64,000 nucleotides of DNA from Tissierella simiarum. GTDB lineage: Bacteria; Bacillota; Clostridia; Tissierellales; Tissierellaceae. The stretch is taken from the NCBI RefSeq assembly GCF_018917865.1, contig NZ_JAHLPM010000008.1, forward strand, positions 124,001 through 188,000, read 5' to 3'. This document shows, piece after piece, positions 34,654 to 44,737 of the stretch (positions are counted from its first letter, which is position 1; every line of letters starts with the position of its first letter). The position numbers were made by a program, and so were the translations under genes. The notes beneath the pieces are model-generated. The model saw only the letters and a program-made list of their open reading frames with translations, ran no database searches and was not told the origin of the DNA.

Positions 34654-37041
34654 TTATATTTCTGACTCCTTGTTTAACATAGAATAGTATTCTAATTTTT
34701 TTTGAACCAAAGAGTTTATACTACCTTCCTCATATTTTCCATTTTCCTTTAAACTTCCTGCTTTTAATCCTGTAAGTATTTCCATCCCTTCATCAATAGT
34801 TCTAACAGCATATATATTAAACTTACCTTCTTCTACAGCCGTTGTGACTTCTTTATCAAGCATTAAATTTTCAATGTTTTTTTCTGGTATTATAACACCT
34901 TCATTTCCTTTAAGCCCTTTTAACTTACATACTTTATAAAATCCCTCTATTTTTTCATTAACCCCACCGATAGGTTGAATAACTCCTTTCTGATTTACAG
35001 AACCTGTTACTGCTATAGCTTGATTTATTGGCACCTCAGCTAAGCTAGATAACAGTGCATATAACTCTGTGCTAGAGGCACTATCTCCATCTATTCCACT
35101 ATAGGATTGCTCAAAAGTTATACTTGCTGTTAAATATAACTGAGTATCTTTTGCATACTTTTCTCCTAAATATCCAGTAAGAATTAAAACACCTTTATCG
35201 TGTATATTTCCACTTTGATCTGCTTCTTTTTCTATATTAATAATTCCATCTTTACCGAAATAGGTATTTACTGTTATTTTATTAGGTCTACCAAAAGCAT
35301 ATTGACCTAAATCTATAATGGAAAGTCCGTTTATTTCTCCAACTTTTTCTCCTTCAGTATCGATCAATATAGTACCTTCTTCTATTAATTCTAAAAGTTT
35401 TTCCTCATAAGAATTATTTCTATTAGTCTTCTTCAAGATTGCCATTTCAACATCTTCTTTAGTAATTACCTCTCTTCCATTCCTCGTAGCCCAAGCATCA
35501 GATTCATAAAGAATCTCTACCAATTCATTAAAGCTGGATGTAAGCTTATTTTTATTTTCTGCTATCCTGCTGCTTAAATCTATAACTGCTCCTAAAGCAG
35601 ATTTATGAAAGGGTTTTAGTCCTTCTTCTTTACATTGATATGCTACAAAAGATCCAATCTTTAGTATATTTTCTTCATTTCTATCCATTTCAGTATCAAA
35701 ATCTGCTTTAATCTTAAATAGTTTCTTAAATTCTTCATCATAGGTATATAATAAATGATATATTAAATAGTCTCCTATTATTATAACTTTAATATCCAAT
35801 GGTATAGGTTCTGGTCTTAAAGTTTCTGAAATTATGCTTAATCCCGTTACATTTTCTATCTTTAGTTCTTCTGTAGATAAAGCTCTTTTCAAACCTTCCC
35901 AAACTAGTCTACTTTGAAGTATATCCTTAGCTTGTAGTATTATATATCCTCCATTTGCTTCATGTAAAGAACCAGCTATTATTCTAGTATGATCTGTCTT
36001 TAATCCTCCCAATTCATTGGCATATTCTATCTTGCCAAACAAATTATGATAGTTTGGATTCATTTCCCTTACAACTGGTGCTCCTTTTTTTCCATCGTTG
36101 TCTATAAATAGATTTATTTCATATCTTTTTAAGAACTCCTCTTTCTTATTGCCCGGGAAAAATATGTTTTCCACTATAGACTCTTCTTCCTTATCTAAGA
36201 ACATTTCATAGTTTTCAACTATATCATCTTGAATATCGCTAAAGAATTTTATAATATCTTCGTTATCCTCATATTTTTCTTTTAAAGGCTCTAGATAAAT
36301 TTTTACTACATCTAAAACATTACTTTCCCTTAATTCATTAATTTCTTCTTTCAAATTATTTTCAACTTCTTTAACTCTCTTAACGTAGTCGTAAGCTTTT
36401 TGGCTAAGTTCCAAAGATAGATTTTTTATTTCTTCCAATTCATCATCTGTTAAATTATCTATTTCTTCATCAGTCATTGGTCTATTTTCCATTAAAGGAA
36501 TGCTTAATATTCCTCTTTCTGTCTGTTTGAATGTAAAATTATAATCTTTAGCTAAAGTATTCAATTCTTTAATAATCTTCTGAGCCATTTCTTGATGCTC
36601 ATTATATATTTTATTTTTCTTGTCTTCATAATCTTTTGAACTTAAAGCCTTTGATATTTCAGAATCAATGGTTTTTATAGCTTCTTCAACATCTATCTTA
36701 AAAATCTTTCCTTTACCATGAGTTAAGCTAATAGGTTTTGGTGAATTTGGTTTTTTAAAATTATATACGTAACACCAATCTCTAGGTGTATTTTTCTTAT
36801 CTGCAAAATCTTTAGCTACTAAGTAAGAATAACTGTTTCTTCCTGTACCAGTAAGACCTGCAACAAATATATTATATCCTTTACGCTTAATTGAAAGTCC
36901 ATGTTTTAAAGCTTCCATTGCTCTCTCTTGTCCTATTAACTCTCTATATACTATTATTGTCTCCGTAGTATTATAAGGAAATATATTAGGATTACAGCTA
37001 TTGTTTAGTTTTTCAATGGGAATCCTATACTTCTCTATCAT
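34654..37041 (-). CDS. Lon-like ATP-dependent protease (AAA plus S16 domain)
   Basis: This cytosolic ATP-dependent protease, 795 aa, consists of an N-terminal AAA-type module split by a long helical insertion (about residues 115-300) and a C-terminal Lon (S16) domain. The proteolytic dyad is visible: Ser in GDSASST and Lys in GGVNEKIEGF. The P-loop reads GLTGTGRNS, with Arg where the usual Lys would be. It resembles the LonB/LonC-like proteins of Firmicutes rather than classical LonA, which has an N-terminal substrate-binding domain. It is a single-gene unit with a GGAGGTGG ribosome-binding site. Confidence 0.88.
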   Translation of the reverse strand: MIEKYRIPIEKLNNSCNPNIFPYNTTETIIVYRELIGQERAMEALKHGLSIKRKGYNIFVAGLTGTGRNSYSYLVAKDFADKKNTPRDWCYVYNFKKPNSPKPISLTHGKGKIFKIDVEEAIKTIDSEISKALSSKDYEDKKNKIYNEHQEMAQKIIKELNTLAKDYNFTFKQTERGILSIPLMENRPMTDEEIDNLTDDELEEIKNLSLELSQKAYDYVKRVKEVENNLKEEINELRESNVLDVVKIYLEPLKEKYEDNEDIIKFFSDIQDDIVENYEMFLDKEEESIVENIFFPGNKKEEFLKRYEINLFIDNDGKKGAPVVREMNPNYHNLFGKIEYANELGGLKTDHTRIIAGSLHEANGGYIILQAKDILQSRLVWEGLKRALSTEELKIENVTGLSIISETLRPEPIPLDIKVIIIGDYLIYHLLYTYDEEFKKLFKIKADFDTEMDRNEENILKIGSFVAYQCKEEGLKPFHKSALGAVIDLSSRIAENKNKLTSSFNELVEILYESDAWATRNGREVITKEDVEMAILKKTNRNNSYEEKLLELIEEGTILIDTEGEKVGEINGLSIIDLGQYAFGRPNKITVNTYFGKDGIINIEKEADQSGNIHDKGVLILTGYLGEKYAKDTQLYLTASITFEQSYSGIDGDSASSTELYALLSSLAEVPINQAIAVTGSVNQKGVIQPIGGVNEKIEGFYKVCKLKGLKGNEGVIIPEKNIENLMLDKEVTTAVEEGKFNIYAVRTIDEGMEILTGLKAGSLKENGKYEEGSINSLVQKKLEYYSMLNKESEI

Positions 37042-37196
37042 AAAGGTTCCACCTCCATAAATTGACTTACATATACCCTATTTACTTCACTAATATATTC
37101 AATTATTCTTAATTGTTTCCTATAAATCTATTAACTGATTAATTACTTAGTTTAATCAATAAAGAATATTTAATATTAATCTTTTCAAAAAATAAA

Positions 37197-37235
37197 AAGA
37201 TTTGGATAAGGAAATAATATCCTTATCCAAATCTT
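37197..37235 (-). terminator. Terminator after the LysM protein gene
   Basis: AAGATTTGGATAAGG (37197-37211) pairs with its complement at 37221-37235, and on the minus strand the stem is followed by a T-rich run. Confidence 0.85.
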
Positions 37236-37239
37236 ATGT

Positions 37240-38163
37240 TTATTTTATTCCTGCTGCTATTTTTATCATTTTTTGATGTTCTGGATCTTGTTTTCCATCC
37301 ATATGGCGTTTACTACCTACAAAATGTATGTCAAAATGACCATCTATTCCATTACCCTTTATATAATCAAAGTTAATGCCTGGACCATATCCTCCACTTC
37401 TCCAGCTGGTATTGACTCCTCCTTTTTCACTGTCATTACCGGCATGAGGCATAAAAGTAACACTACATGCTATTCTTCTGCCATTATATTCTATAATAGC
37501 TGGTCTTCTCTCCCAGCTAAAACCTCCCCAAATGGATTTCATAATGTCAGTATCCTCTTTAGTCAAAGTTTCACAATCTGCATGGTAAGATCCTACAGAT
37601 CTTCTAGCCATATATGATTTTCCAGTATAAAAGTCTATTACTTTAAAGTCTGATCCTCTAGGTATTAGTTTTTCTACTTCATCAAACCAATTAAGATATT
37701 CTCCATACTTACTCTCTACTTTATCTTCTTTTTTTACTTCTTCCTTTAAAGGAAGATTTATAACTTGTCCCACCTTAAATATAGTATCTTTAGTTAATCC
37801 TTCATTAATCTTTATAATATCCTCTGCAGATATTAAATATTTTTCACTTATAGTCCAAAGATTATCCCCTTCTTCTATAGTGTAAGAAATTGTTTTAGGA
37901 ACTTCCCTATGTATTTCTCCTCTTGATGGACTTGAATTCAACTTTATCTTTTCTGGTACTTGTATGACTTGTCCAGGATATATAATAGTATTATCTGTGG
38001 CATTATTCTCTTTTAAAATACTTTCTAAAGATACTCCATACTTATTACTTATAGTCCAAAAAGAATCTTTTGGTTTTACAGTATAAGGTGCTGCCACAGA
38101 AGTCGTAGTAATACCTACTGTTATTGCCATTGCAGCAATAGTTGCTTTTTTTAGTCTTTTCAT
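37240..38163 (-). CDS. Secreted LysM-domain protein with unassigned C-terminal domain
   Basis: This cell-wall-binding protein (307 aa) has a signal peptide (MKRLKKATIAAMAITVGITT) and two LysM repeats: YTVKPKDSFWTISNKYGVS (about residues 27-70) and YTIEEGDNLWTISEKYLIS (about 94-138). The C-terminal domain (about 160-307) contains conserved-looking His, Asp and Cys residues (GSYHADCETLT, FMPHAGND, HFDIHFVGSKRHMDGKQDPEHQ), suggesting a metal-dependent or peptidoglycan-processing fold that I cannot name. The start at 38163 is supported by GGGGGAA upstream. It is a single-gene unit. Confidence 0.85.
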   Translation of the reverse strand: MKRLKKATIAAMAITVGITTTSVAAPYTVKPKDSFWTISNKYGVSLESILKENNATDNTIIYPGQVIQVPEKIKLNSSPSRGEIHREVPKTISYTIEEGDNLWTISEKYLISAEDIIKINEGLTKDTIFKVGQVINLPLKEEVKKEDKVESKYGEYLNWFDEVEKLIPRGSDFKVIDFYTGKSYMARRSVGSYHADCETLTKEDTDIMKSIWGGFSWERRPAIIEYNGRRIACSVTFMPHAGNDSEKGGVNTSWRSGGYGPGINFDYIKGNGIDGHFDIHFVGSKRHMDGKQDPEHQKMIKIAAGIK

Positions 38164-38315
38164 TTGTATTTCCCCCTTCAAAAATTAAAAAAAGTACATA
38201 GCATAATACTTCTATATACTTTTCTTATTTCCTTTAGGTAAAATTATGTAATTTAATCTCTTTTTTCCAAACCAATTTTTAGCAACGAATAGCCCCTTAG
38301 ATGTAGACTAAGGGT

Positions 38316-38753
38316 TTATTCAATATATTCAATATCTAAATGTACTTTATCTGGCATAGTTTTAAGATTTGTTTTTACTATGACAAAAGGATAATCATAT
38401 TCTTGAGAAACCGCCTCATTGGGTTTGGGATCAGTAAATTTAGCATAAACTACTAAATCATAATGATCTTTTGAAGCATTTTCCTTAATCATTTTATCTA
38501 TTTTTACAAAGTATCCTTTGGTACTCTTTTCTCCTCTAGTAACTATTACATATATATCGTCTTTTAGTTTACAGGTCAAAGCTCTTTCTTCTGTTAAATA
38601 TCTCGGAAGTATCTCTTTAATTTTATCTGGAATATCTGCTGCTTCTACAGTTTTAAAACTAACACTTCCCTCACTTTTCTTTAGAACTTTAGGTAAAAAT
38701 ATACCTCCGATAATTACTATTACAGCTAATCCAATTATCAAATATTTTTTCAA
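38316..38753 (-). CDS. PrcB-family domain protein, membrane-anchored
   Basis: This 145-residue protein has an N-terminal membrane anchor (residues 4-24) and a C-terminal PrcB-like domain (about residues 62-142; YVIVTRGEKSTKGYFVKID, FTDPKPNEAVSQEYDYPFVIVK). The domain is named from a spirochaete protease complex subunit and is widespread in clostridial surface proteins, where its role is not established. The start is TTG at 38753 after GGGGGG. It stands between the LysM protein and transketolase genes without a shared promoter that I can see. Confidence 0.72.
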   Translation of the reverse strand: MKKYLIIGLAVIVIIGGIFLPKVLKKSEGSVSFKTVEAADIPDKIKEILPRYLTEERALTCKLKDDIYVIVTRGEKSTKGYFVKIDKMIKENASKDHYDLVVYAKFTDPKPNEAVSQEYDYPFVIVKTNLKTMPDKVHLDIEYIE

Positions 38754-38837
38754 TTCAATCCCCCCAAGAACTAATCTTATATAATTTTTATTCCTTGGGA
38801 GTTAATATTATGTATCTAATATAATTTAAATACATTA

Positions 38838-38873
38838 GAAAAGCACCCTTTTCATTAATTGAAAAAAGGTGCC
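38838..38873 (-). terminator. Terminator after the transketolase C-subunit gene
   Basis: GCACC (38843-38847) pairs with GGTGC (38868-38872), extended by a T/A stretch, with TTTTC on the minus strand beyond it. It ends the split transketolase unit. Confidence 0.75.
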
Positions 38874-38882
38874 TCTAATTTT

Positions 38883-39818
38883 CTATTTAGATAATATTTC
38901 CTTTGCTTTAGCAACTATATTTTTTATATTTAATCCATATTTCTCCAGTAATTCATCTCCATCTCCTGATTGTCCAAAGGTATCTTCAGTTCCTATTCGA
39001 ACTACATGAGTTGGATAGTTTTCTACTACTACCTCAGATACAGCACTACCTAGACCACCTATAATACTATGTTCCTCTACAGTCACAATCCCTTTAGTTT
39101 CTTTAGCTGCTTTAATTATAATTTCTTCATCTATAGGCTTAATACTAGCCATATTGATAACTCTTGCTTTAATACCTTCTTTTAAAAGTTCTTCATGGGC
39201 CAATAGAGCTTTTTCCACCATAACACCAGTAGCTATTATAGTTACATCATTTCCTTCTTTTAATTCTACACCTTTTCCTATTTCAAATTTATAGTTTTCA
39301 TCAAAGATTACTGGCACTTTAGATCTGCCTAATCTTATATATACTGGTCCATTATGTTCGGCTGCTTTAAATATACATTGCTTTGCTTCTACTGCATCTG
39401 CAGGATTTAATACTATCATATTTGGAAGAGTCCTCATTATACTTAAATCTTCTAAGGCTTGGTGAGTAGCTCCGTCTTCTCCTACAGTTAATCCAGCATG
39501 AGTTGCAGCTATTTTAACGTTAAGTTTAGGATAACATACAGAATTTCTTATAATTTCAAAAGCTCTGCCTGTAGCAAACATAGCGAAAGTACTAGCAAAA
39601 GGAATTTTTCCAGTAGTAGCTAATCCTGCTGCTGTTCCAATTAAGTTTTGTTCTGCTATACCTACATTAAAAAATCTTTCAGGAAATGACTTTTTAAATA
39701 CAGATGTTTTTGTGGAACCAGAAAGATCTGCATCTAATACTACAACATCCTTATTTATATTACCTAGCTCTTTTAATGCTTCACCATAAGCATCCCTAGT
39801 AGCAATCATATTAGCCAT
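38883..39818 (-). CDS. Transketolase, C-terminal subunit
   Basis: This is the pyrimidine-binding and C-terminal half of a two-gene transketolase, which moves two-carbon units in the pentose phosphate pathway using thiamine diphosphate. At 311 residues it shows the [15 protein letters not shown] segment with the catalytic Glu, plus [21 protein letters not shown]. Its start overlaps the end of the N-terminal subunit gene by 8 bases. Split transketolases of this type are usual in Clostridia and archaea. Confidence 0.93.
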   Translation of the reverse strand: MANMIATRDAYGEALKELGNINKDVVVLDADLSGSTKTSVFKKSFPERFFNVGIAEQNLIGTAAGLATTGKIPFASTFAMFATGRAFEIIRNSVCYPKLNVKIAATHAGLTVGEDGATHQALEDLSIMRTLPNMIVLNPADAVEAKQCIFKAAEHNGPVYIRLGRSKVPVIFDENYKFEIGKGVELKEGNDVTIIATGVMVEKALLAHEELLKEGIKARVINMASIKPIDEEIIIKAAKETKGIVTVEEHSIIGGLGSAVSEVVVENYPTHVVRIGTEDTFGQSGDGDELLEKYGLNIKNIVAKAKEILSK

Positions 39819-40641
39819 TTAATCCACCTCCTAATTCCTCTAAAGCTTTATCAGCTTCTTCAGCTGATGGAGCAGTTCCATGCCATCCTACTTGATTTTC
39901 CATAAATGATACGCCTTTACCTTTTATAGTTTTAGCAATAATAATAGTAGGTTTCCCTTTAGTATTTTTAGCTTCTTCAATAGCTTTAAATATTTCTTCA
40001 AAACAATGTCCATTAATGTTTAGCACATTCCAGCCAAAAGCTTTAAATTTTTCATCTATTGGTTCTATATTCATAACATCTTTATTAGCACCATCTATTT
40101 GTAATCCGTTATGGTCTAAAAATACTGTAATATTGTCAAGATTATAATGAGCAGCAAACATGGCAGCTTCCCAAATAATACCTTCTTGCACTTCTCCATC
40201 TCCAAGAAGAGCATATACTCTATAATCCTTATTATCTATTTTACCAGCTAGAGCCATCCCATTAGCTGCTGCTAATCCTTGTCCTAAAGAACCAGTAGTC
40301 ATATCTACTCCTGGAGTTCCTTTCATATCGGGATGTCCTTGTAGCATTGAATCAATTTTTCTCAAATGATCTAATTCTTCCATAGGAAAATATCCTTTTT
40401 GTGCTAAAGCTGCATATAAAACTGGAGCACCATGGCCTTTAGATAAAACAAATCTATCCCTATCTGCCCAATGAGGATTTTTAGGATCTACCTTCATTTC
40501 TTTAAAATATAAAGCAGTTAATATCTCTGCTGCTGATAAAGAACCACCTGGGTGGCCTGATTTTGATTTTTCTAACATTTTAATTATATCTACTCTTATA
40601 TTGCATGCAATTTGTTTTAAATCCATGTACTTATCCATCAT
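39811..40641 (-). CDS. Transketolase, N-terminal subunit
   Basis: This 276-residue subunit binds the thiamine diphosphate pyrophosphate group. The family motif begins [14 protein letters not shown] and ends with N in LDHNGLQ; HPGGSLS near residue 31 and [12 protein letters not shown] are also present. It follows the YitT-family gene by 10 bases and overlaps the C-subunit gene. AGGAGGG lies 2 bases before the ATG at 40641, and a second ATG follows immediately. Confidence 0.93.
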   Translation of the reverse strand: MMDKYMDLKQIACNIRVDIIKMLEKSKSGHPGGSLSAAEILTALYFKEMKVDPKNPHWADRDRFVLSKGHGAPVLYAALAQKGYFPMEELDHLRKIDSMLQGHPDMKGTPGVDMTTGSLGQGLAAANGMALAGKIDNKDYRVYALLGDGEVQEGIIWEAAMFAAHYNLDNITVFLDHNGLQIDGANKDVMNIEPIDEKFKAFGWNVLNINGHCFEEIFKAIEEAKNTKGKPTIIIAKTIKGKGVSFMENQVGWHGTAPSAEEADKALEELGGGLNG

Positions 40642-40651
40642 ATCCCTCCTA

Positions 40652-41509
40652 CTATTTTTTTATTTCATCAAAGCCTTCACCCAATACTTCATACATTTCT
40701 GTTACCATAATAAAAGCACTTTTGTCAATTTCACTAACAATCTCTTTGGTTTCAGTAAATTGGGATCTATTTACAACACAAAGAAGAATGTCTTTTTCCT
40801 CTTTGGTGTACATGCCTTTTCCTTTAAATAAGGTTACACCCCTATCTAAATCCTTCATCAATTTTTCACTAATTTCTTCTGGTTTATTAGTAATAATTAT
40901 AAATCCTTTTAAATAACCTATGCCTTCAAGAATTAAATCCACTACCTTTATTGTAACAAATAATGCAATAATAGAATATAGAGAAGTTTCTATTTTCTTG
41001 TCCACAACTCCGGCAAAAACTACGACACATAAATCAATCATCATCATGAAAGTAGATAATCCAAACTTAGGAAAATATTTATTTAGAATAGCACCAGCTA
41101 AATCAGTACCTCCAGTAGTTCCTCCAAACTTAAATACTATTCCTAATCCAATACCAGTTAAAACTCCTCCAAATATAGAAGAAAGAAGTAAATCATGAGT
41201 TAAAAATAATGGCGGCAAAGTTTTTAAGAAAAATGACAACAATAGGGTAGCATAAAGAGTTTTCCATCCAGAATTTTTCCCCAAGGTTTTTACACCTAAT
41301 ATAAATAAAGGAATATTAATAATCAAGTTTGTTATATAAACGGGTATATTAATAGTCTTTTTTAACACTATAGCAAAACCTGTAACTCCTCCTGGAGCAA
41401 TGGTATTTGGTTCTAGAAAATAATTTAATCCAATAGCCATCAATAAAACACCAACAGCTATTCCAATATAAGAAAATATATTCTTATACCAATTTTGACC
41501 TTTTACCAT
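40652..41509 (-). CDS. YitT family membrane protein
   Basis: This 285-residue integral membrane protein has five or six helices (residues about 12-180), containing the typical GGVTGFA and GGTTGGTDL motifs, and a C-terminal DUF2179 domain (about 200-280, [23 protein letters not shown]). The family is widespread in Firmicutes, but its substrate is unknown. It lies between tagA and the transketolase pair on the same strand with a 10-base gap, so it could belong to either transcript. Confidence 0.9.
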   Translation of the reverse strand: MVKGQNWYKNIFSYIGIAVGVLLMAIGLNYFLEPNTIAPGGVTGFAIVLKKTINIPVYITNLIINIPLFILGVKTLGKNSGWKTLYATLLLSFFLKTLPPLFLTHDLLLSSIFGGVLTGIGLGIVFKFGGTTGGTDLAGAILNKYFPKFGLSTFMMMIDLCVVVFAGVVDKKIETSLYSIIALFVTIKVVDLILEGIGYLKGFIIITNKPEEISEKLMKDLDRGVTLFKGKGMYTKEEKDILLCVVNRSQFTETKEIVSEIDKSAFIMVTEMYEVLGEGFDEIKK

Positions 41510-41524
41510 AATTTTTCCCCCTAT

Positions 41525-42280
41525 TTATTCTATTACGCCTTTTCTAAAAAGAACTGTGAGCATAAATTTGGGTAAGACCATTTGTCTTTTTATTCTAGAA
41601 GGCTCTTTAACTAGTCTATAAAACCATTCTAATCCTAATTTTTGGAATACCTTTGGAGCCCTTTTAGCATTACCTGAAAGTATATCCATTACACCGCCAT
41701 TTCCAATTATTACTCTCCCTTTGATCCTATCTTTATTGGTATCTATCCATATTTCTTGTTTAGGAAATCCAAGACCAACAAAAATAATATCGGGATCCAC
41801 ATTATTTATATCTTCAATAATTGCCATTTCTTCTTCATGGTCTTTCCTATCTATATGACTACCTTTAAAATACCCATTATGGTAACCAGCTATTCTTATA
41901 TTTGGATAAGTTTTTATAATATTTTCAGACGCTGTTTTAGCAACACCGTCTTTTCCACCTAATAGATATAAACTATAGCCTTTTTCATTAGCTATATTAA
42001 GCATTTTAATAGATAAATCAAAACCTGTAACCCTTTCTTTCAAAGGTTTCTTTTTAATTCTTGATCCGTATATTAAACCGATTCCATCAGGAATAATCAA
42101 GTCTCCTTTATTTAATAAGTTTCTTAGGCTTTCGTCATCTTTAGCCGCCATTACTATTTCCGTATTAGGAGTATATATAGCCCTTAGTTGATCTCCTTTT
42201 AAATATTCTCCTACTTCAGTAGTGGCATCTTCTAACGTTGTATTATATACTTTGACACCAAAAATTTTTATACTATCCAT
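41525..42280 (-). CDS. tagA: WecG/TagA/CpsF family glycosyltransferase
   Basis: This glycosyltransferase (GT26, 251 aa) probably adds N-acetylmannosamine or a related sugar to a lipid-linked intermediate. Family hallmarks are TPNTEIV, PDGIGLIYGSR, LLGGKDG and FVGLGFPKQEIW. Its ATG follows the csaB stop codon directly, so translation is probably coupled. In Bacillus TagA starts wall teichoic acid; here it neighbours CsaB and an O-antigen-ligase-like protein, so a secondary cell-wall polymer is the more likely product. Confidence 0.88.
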   Translation of the reverse strand: MDSIKIFGVKVYNTTLEDATTEVGEYLKGDQLRAIYTPNTEIVMAAKDDESLRNLLNKGDLIIPDGIGLIYGSRIKKKPLKERVTGFDLSIKMLNIANEKGYSLYLLGGKDGVAKTASENIIKTYPNIRIAGYHNGYFKGSHIDRKDHEEEMAIIEDINNVDPDIIFVGLGFPKQEIWIDTNKDRIKGRVIIGNGGVMDILSGNAKRAPKVFQKLGLEWFYRLVKEPSRIKRQMVLPKFMLTVLFRKGVIE

Positions 42281-43390
42281 TTAGTCACCTACTTCTAGTA
42301 AATCTAAAGCCATAGTAACATTGGACAAGGCTTTATCTTGTAAATCTTTATCCAGCTTTCTTAATGTTTCTTTTAACTCTATTCTATTATTCCACACATA
42401 ATCTATATTTGAAATTAATTCCTCATAAATCAAATCTTCTACAGAACACATATGATCCATTTTAAGAGACCTTAATATTCCTTCTATTTTAGGATCATAT
42501 ACTAATCCTACCATGGGTATGCCTTGAGTTGCTGCATAAATTAAAGAATGAAGCCTCATAGCCACTATAATTTCTAATTCCTTAATTACTCCCATTATTT
42601 CCTCAACACTATATTTATCAGAAAGTAAATAACAATCATTAGAATTTACCTTCTTTATTATTTCCTCACTTATTTCTAGATCTTCAGGATAATGCATAGG
42701 AATTAAGATTACATTAACATCATGTTCTTTTATAATATAATCTATAGCTTTAGAAACTACTTCCGTTAAATTATTAGCTTTTTTCCATTGTCTAACGGAT
42801 ATTCCTATCATCTTCTTATTCATAGGAATTCCTTCTTTTTTTAATATTCTATCTATTGAATCCTTAGGATCAGGAGCTAGAGTAAATACTGGATCTGCCG
42901 TTACATGAATGTTTTTATTTCTTACTCCTAGCCCCTTAACATATGCTTTTGAATCTTCATCTCTTAGAGTTATTAAATCTACTTTATTTAAAATTTTTCT
43001 AGCTAAAAACCTATTTATTTTCTTGTTTATTGGTCCTATTCCATTTGCATATACCATTACAGGTTTTTTAAAAATCTTTGCTAGTTTCATTAAAGTTAAA
43101 TAATATAATAATGAGCGAGTACTAGTTATATCTTGTAATAAGCTACCACCACCACTTATAAATAAATCCGTATTTTTCATTTCTTTTAACACTTCTTTAA
43201 ATTTAAAGCGATTGACAGCCTTTACACAATACATCTTCTCTGTCTTAGATGGATTGTTAGAAAGTACTGCTATACTAACCTCACTATTATATTGTTTTAT
43301 ATCCTTAACAATAGCTTTTAAAATAGCATCATCACCACTATTGTCAAACCCATAATATCCAGAAATGAGTATTGTATTAACTCGACTCAT
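42281..43390 (-). CDS. csaB: Polysaccharide pyruvyl transferase CsaB
   Basis: CsaB adds a ketal-linked pyruvate to the secondary cell-wall polymer. The modified polymer is the ligand of SLH-domain surface proteins. The 369-residue protein has the N-terminal ISGYYGFDNSGDDAIL and ISGGGSLLQDI motifs and the C-terminal AMRLHSLIYA with the active-site His. Length fits CsaB. It lies between the O-antigen-ligase-like gene and tagA. Its presence predicts SLH-domain proteins elsewhere in the genome; none is in this window. Confidence 0.9.
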   Translation of the reverse strand: MSRVNTILISGYYGFDNSGDDAILKAIVKDIKQYNSEVSIAVLSNNPSKTEKMYCVKAVNRFKFKEVLKEMKNTDLFISGGGSLLQDITSTRSLLYYLTLMKLAKIFKKPVMVYANGIGPINKKINRFLARKILNKVDLITLRDEDSKAYVKGLGVRNKNIHVTADPVFTLAPDPKDSIDRILKKEGIPMNKKMIGISVRQWKKANNLTEVVSKAIDYIIKEHDVNVILIPMHYPEDLEISEEIIKKVNSNDCYLLSDKYSVEEIMGVIKELEIIVAMRLHSLIYAATQGIPMVGLVYDPKIEGILRSLKMDHMCSVEDLIYEELISNIDYVWNNRIELKETLRKLDKDLQDKALSNVTMALDLLEVGD

Positions 43391-43405
43391 ATATATTTCT
43401 CCTTT

Positions 43406-44737
43406 TTAACTAATCTCCTTTGATCCGTCAGATATTCGCATAAGAGCTAGTATAAAAGCCACTAAGGTCCAAAAAGTAATTATAATTTTTGGTAAATAAA
43501 GGACGTTTTCCACAGCACCATGAGCTAATAGACCACCAATACCTGATAGGACTCCTGCTGCCATAATTCTAATATAGTTATCCTTACCGTCTACTAATTT
43601 CCTTATTGCATATTTATATAAGATAAATATAAACATTAGGAAAACTACCAACCCAGGTATCCCCATTTCAGCAGCAATTTCTAAATAAGAGTTATGGGCA
43701 TGGTAAGCAGGCATAGTTCTTATATAACTTTCAAAGGTTTGCTTAAAGGGAACATATCCAAAGCCAACTCCAGCTACCCAATAATCCCTAATTATATCTA
43801 AAGTAATCCTCCAAATTTTTATTCTGTAGGCATTAGAAGAATCTCCAAGGTTTTTAATACTAAGTATCCTATTTAAAATAGTTGGTGGCAGAAAATATAC
43901 TGCACCTAATCCTAAAGGTATTAGAGATAGAAGTAGTCGTTTTTCTACCAACAGTACAAAGACTAACATACCAAAAGCAAAACCTACCCATCCGCCTCTT
44001 GAAAGAGTCAATATCAAAGTTAACATAAGTATAAAGCTAGTTCCTAAAAAGATTATCTTTTTATGAAGCCTTTTAGAATACCAAAATAAAGATACTGATA
44101 TAGGAATCAACATGATTAAGTATTCTGCCAATATATTAGGATTTCCAAAAACAGAGTAAACTCTTGTAGTTATTCCAGGATTATTGGCTGTATCTAACCA
44201 TTTATCTTCCATCTCTACTCCTACTACATATTGGTACAACCCATATAAGGCAACTAAAGTGCCTGCAATAACTATAATGGTTACTAATTTATTAAAATCC
44301 TCTTTAGTTTTAATATTGTTTATCAATACTACTAGAAAACCTAACCCAGCTAAATGAATAGCTAAGTCCCTAAAACTTCCTGTTATATTTATTGATGTAA
44401 TTGTAGATAGTATTATAACTATGCCAAATAAAATTATAGGTAAATCTACAGAATCTTTTGTTAGAGGATTTATCTCTTTAAATAACCCCTTGTAAAAGAA
44501 CACTCCCACTAAGAAAATCATATAAAGTAAATTTAACATATCTGGCAAAAAAGGTACTATAAATACTCCTGCGAAAATTCCTACCCTAATGTCATATAAA
44601 ACCATAGCTACTGCAATAAATCCAATCATTGCGACAGCAAAGTAATTTAAAGGTAATTTATAATATATTAGAGAAAACAATATTCCAAAACCAACGGGAA
44701 GGATTAGTTCTCTTCTTTTAAAATATTCTACCACCAA
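43406..44737 (-). CDS. O-antigen ligase family (Wzy_C) membrane protein
   Basis: This 443-residue polytopic protein has about twelve membrane helices and the ligase/polymerase loop (RVYSVFGNPNILAEYLI, AYHAHNSYLEIAAEMGIPG with the conserved His). It probably polymerises or ligates the surface polysaccharide made by the neighbouring genes. TTG at 44737, with GGGAGGGA just upstream, is the likely start; it overlaps the preceding gene by 10 bases. Confidence 0.85.
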   Translation of the reverse strand: MVVEYFKRRELILPVGFGILFSLIYYKLPLNYFAVAMIGFIAVAMVLYDIRVGIFAGVFIVPFLPDMLNLLYMIFLVGVFFYKGLFKEINPLTKDSVDLPIILFGIVIILSTITSINITGSFRDLAIHLAGLGFLVVLINNIKTKEDFNKLVTIIVIAGTLVALYGLYQYVVGVEMEDKWLDTANNPGITTRVYSVFGNPNILAEYLIMLIPISVSLFWYSKRLHKKIIFLGTSFILMLTLILTLSRGGWVGFAFGMLVFVLLVEKRLLLSLIPLGLGAVYFLPPTILNRILSIKNLGDSSNAYRIKIWRITLDIIRDYWVAGVGFGYVPFKQTFESYIRTMPAYHAHNSYLEIAAEMGIPGLVVFLMFIFILYKYAIRKLVDGKDNYIRIMAAGVLSGIGGLLAHGAVENVLYLPKIIITFWTLVAFILALMRISDGSKEIS

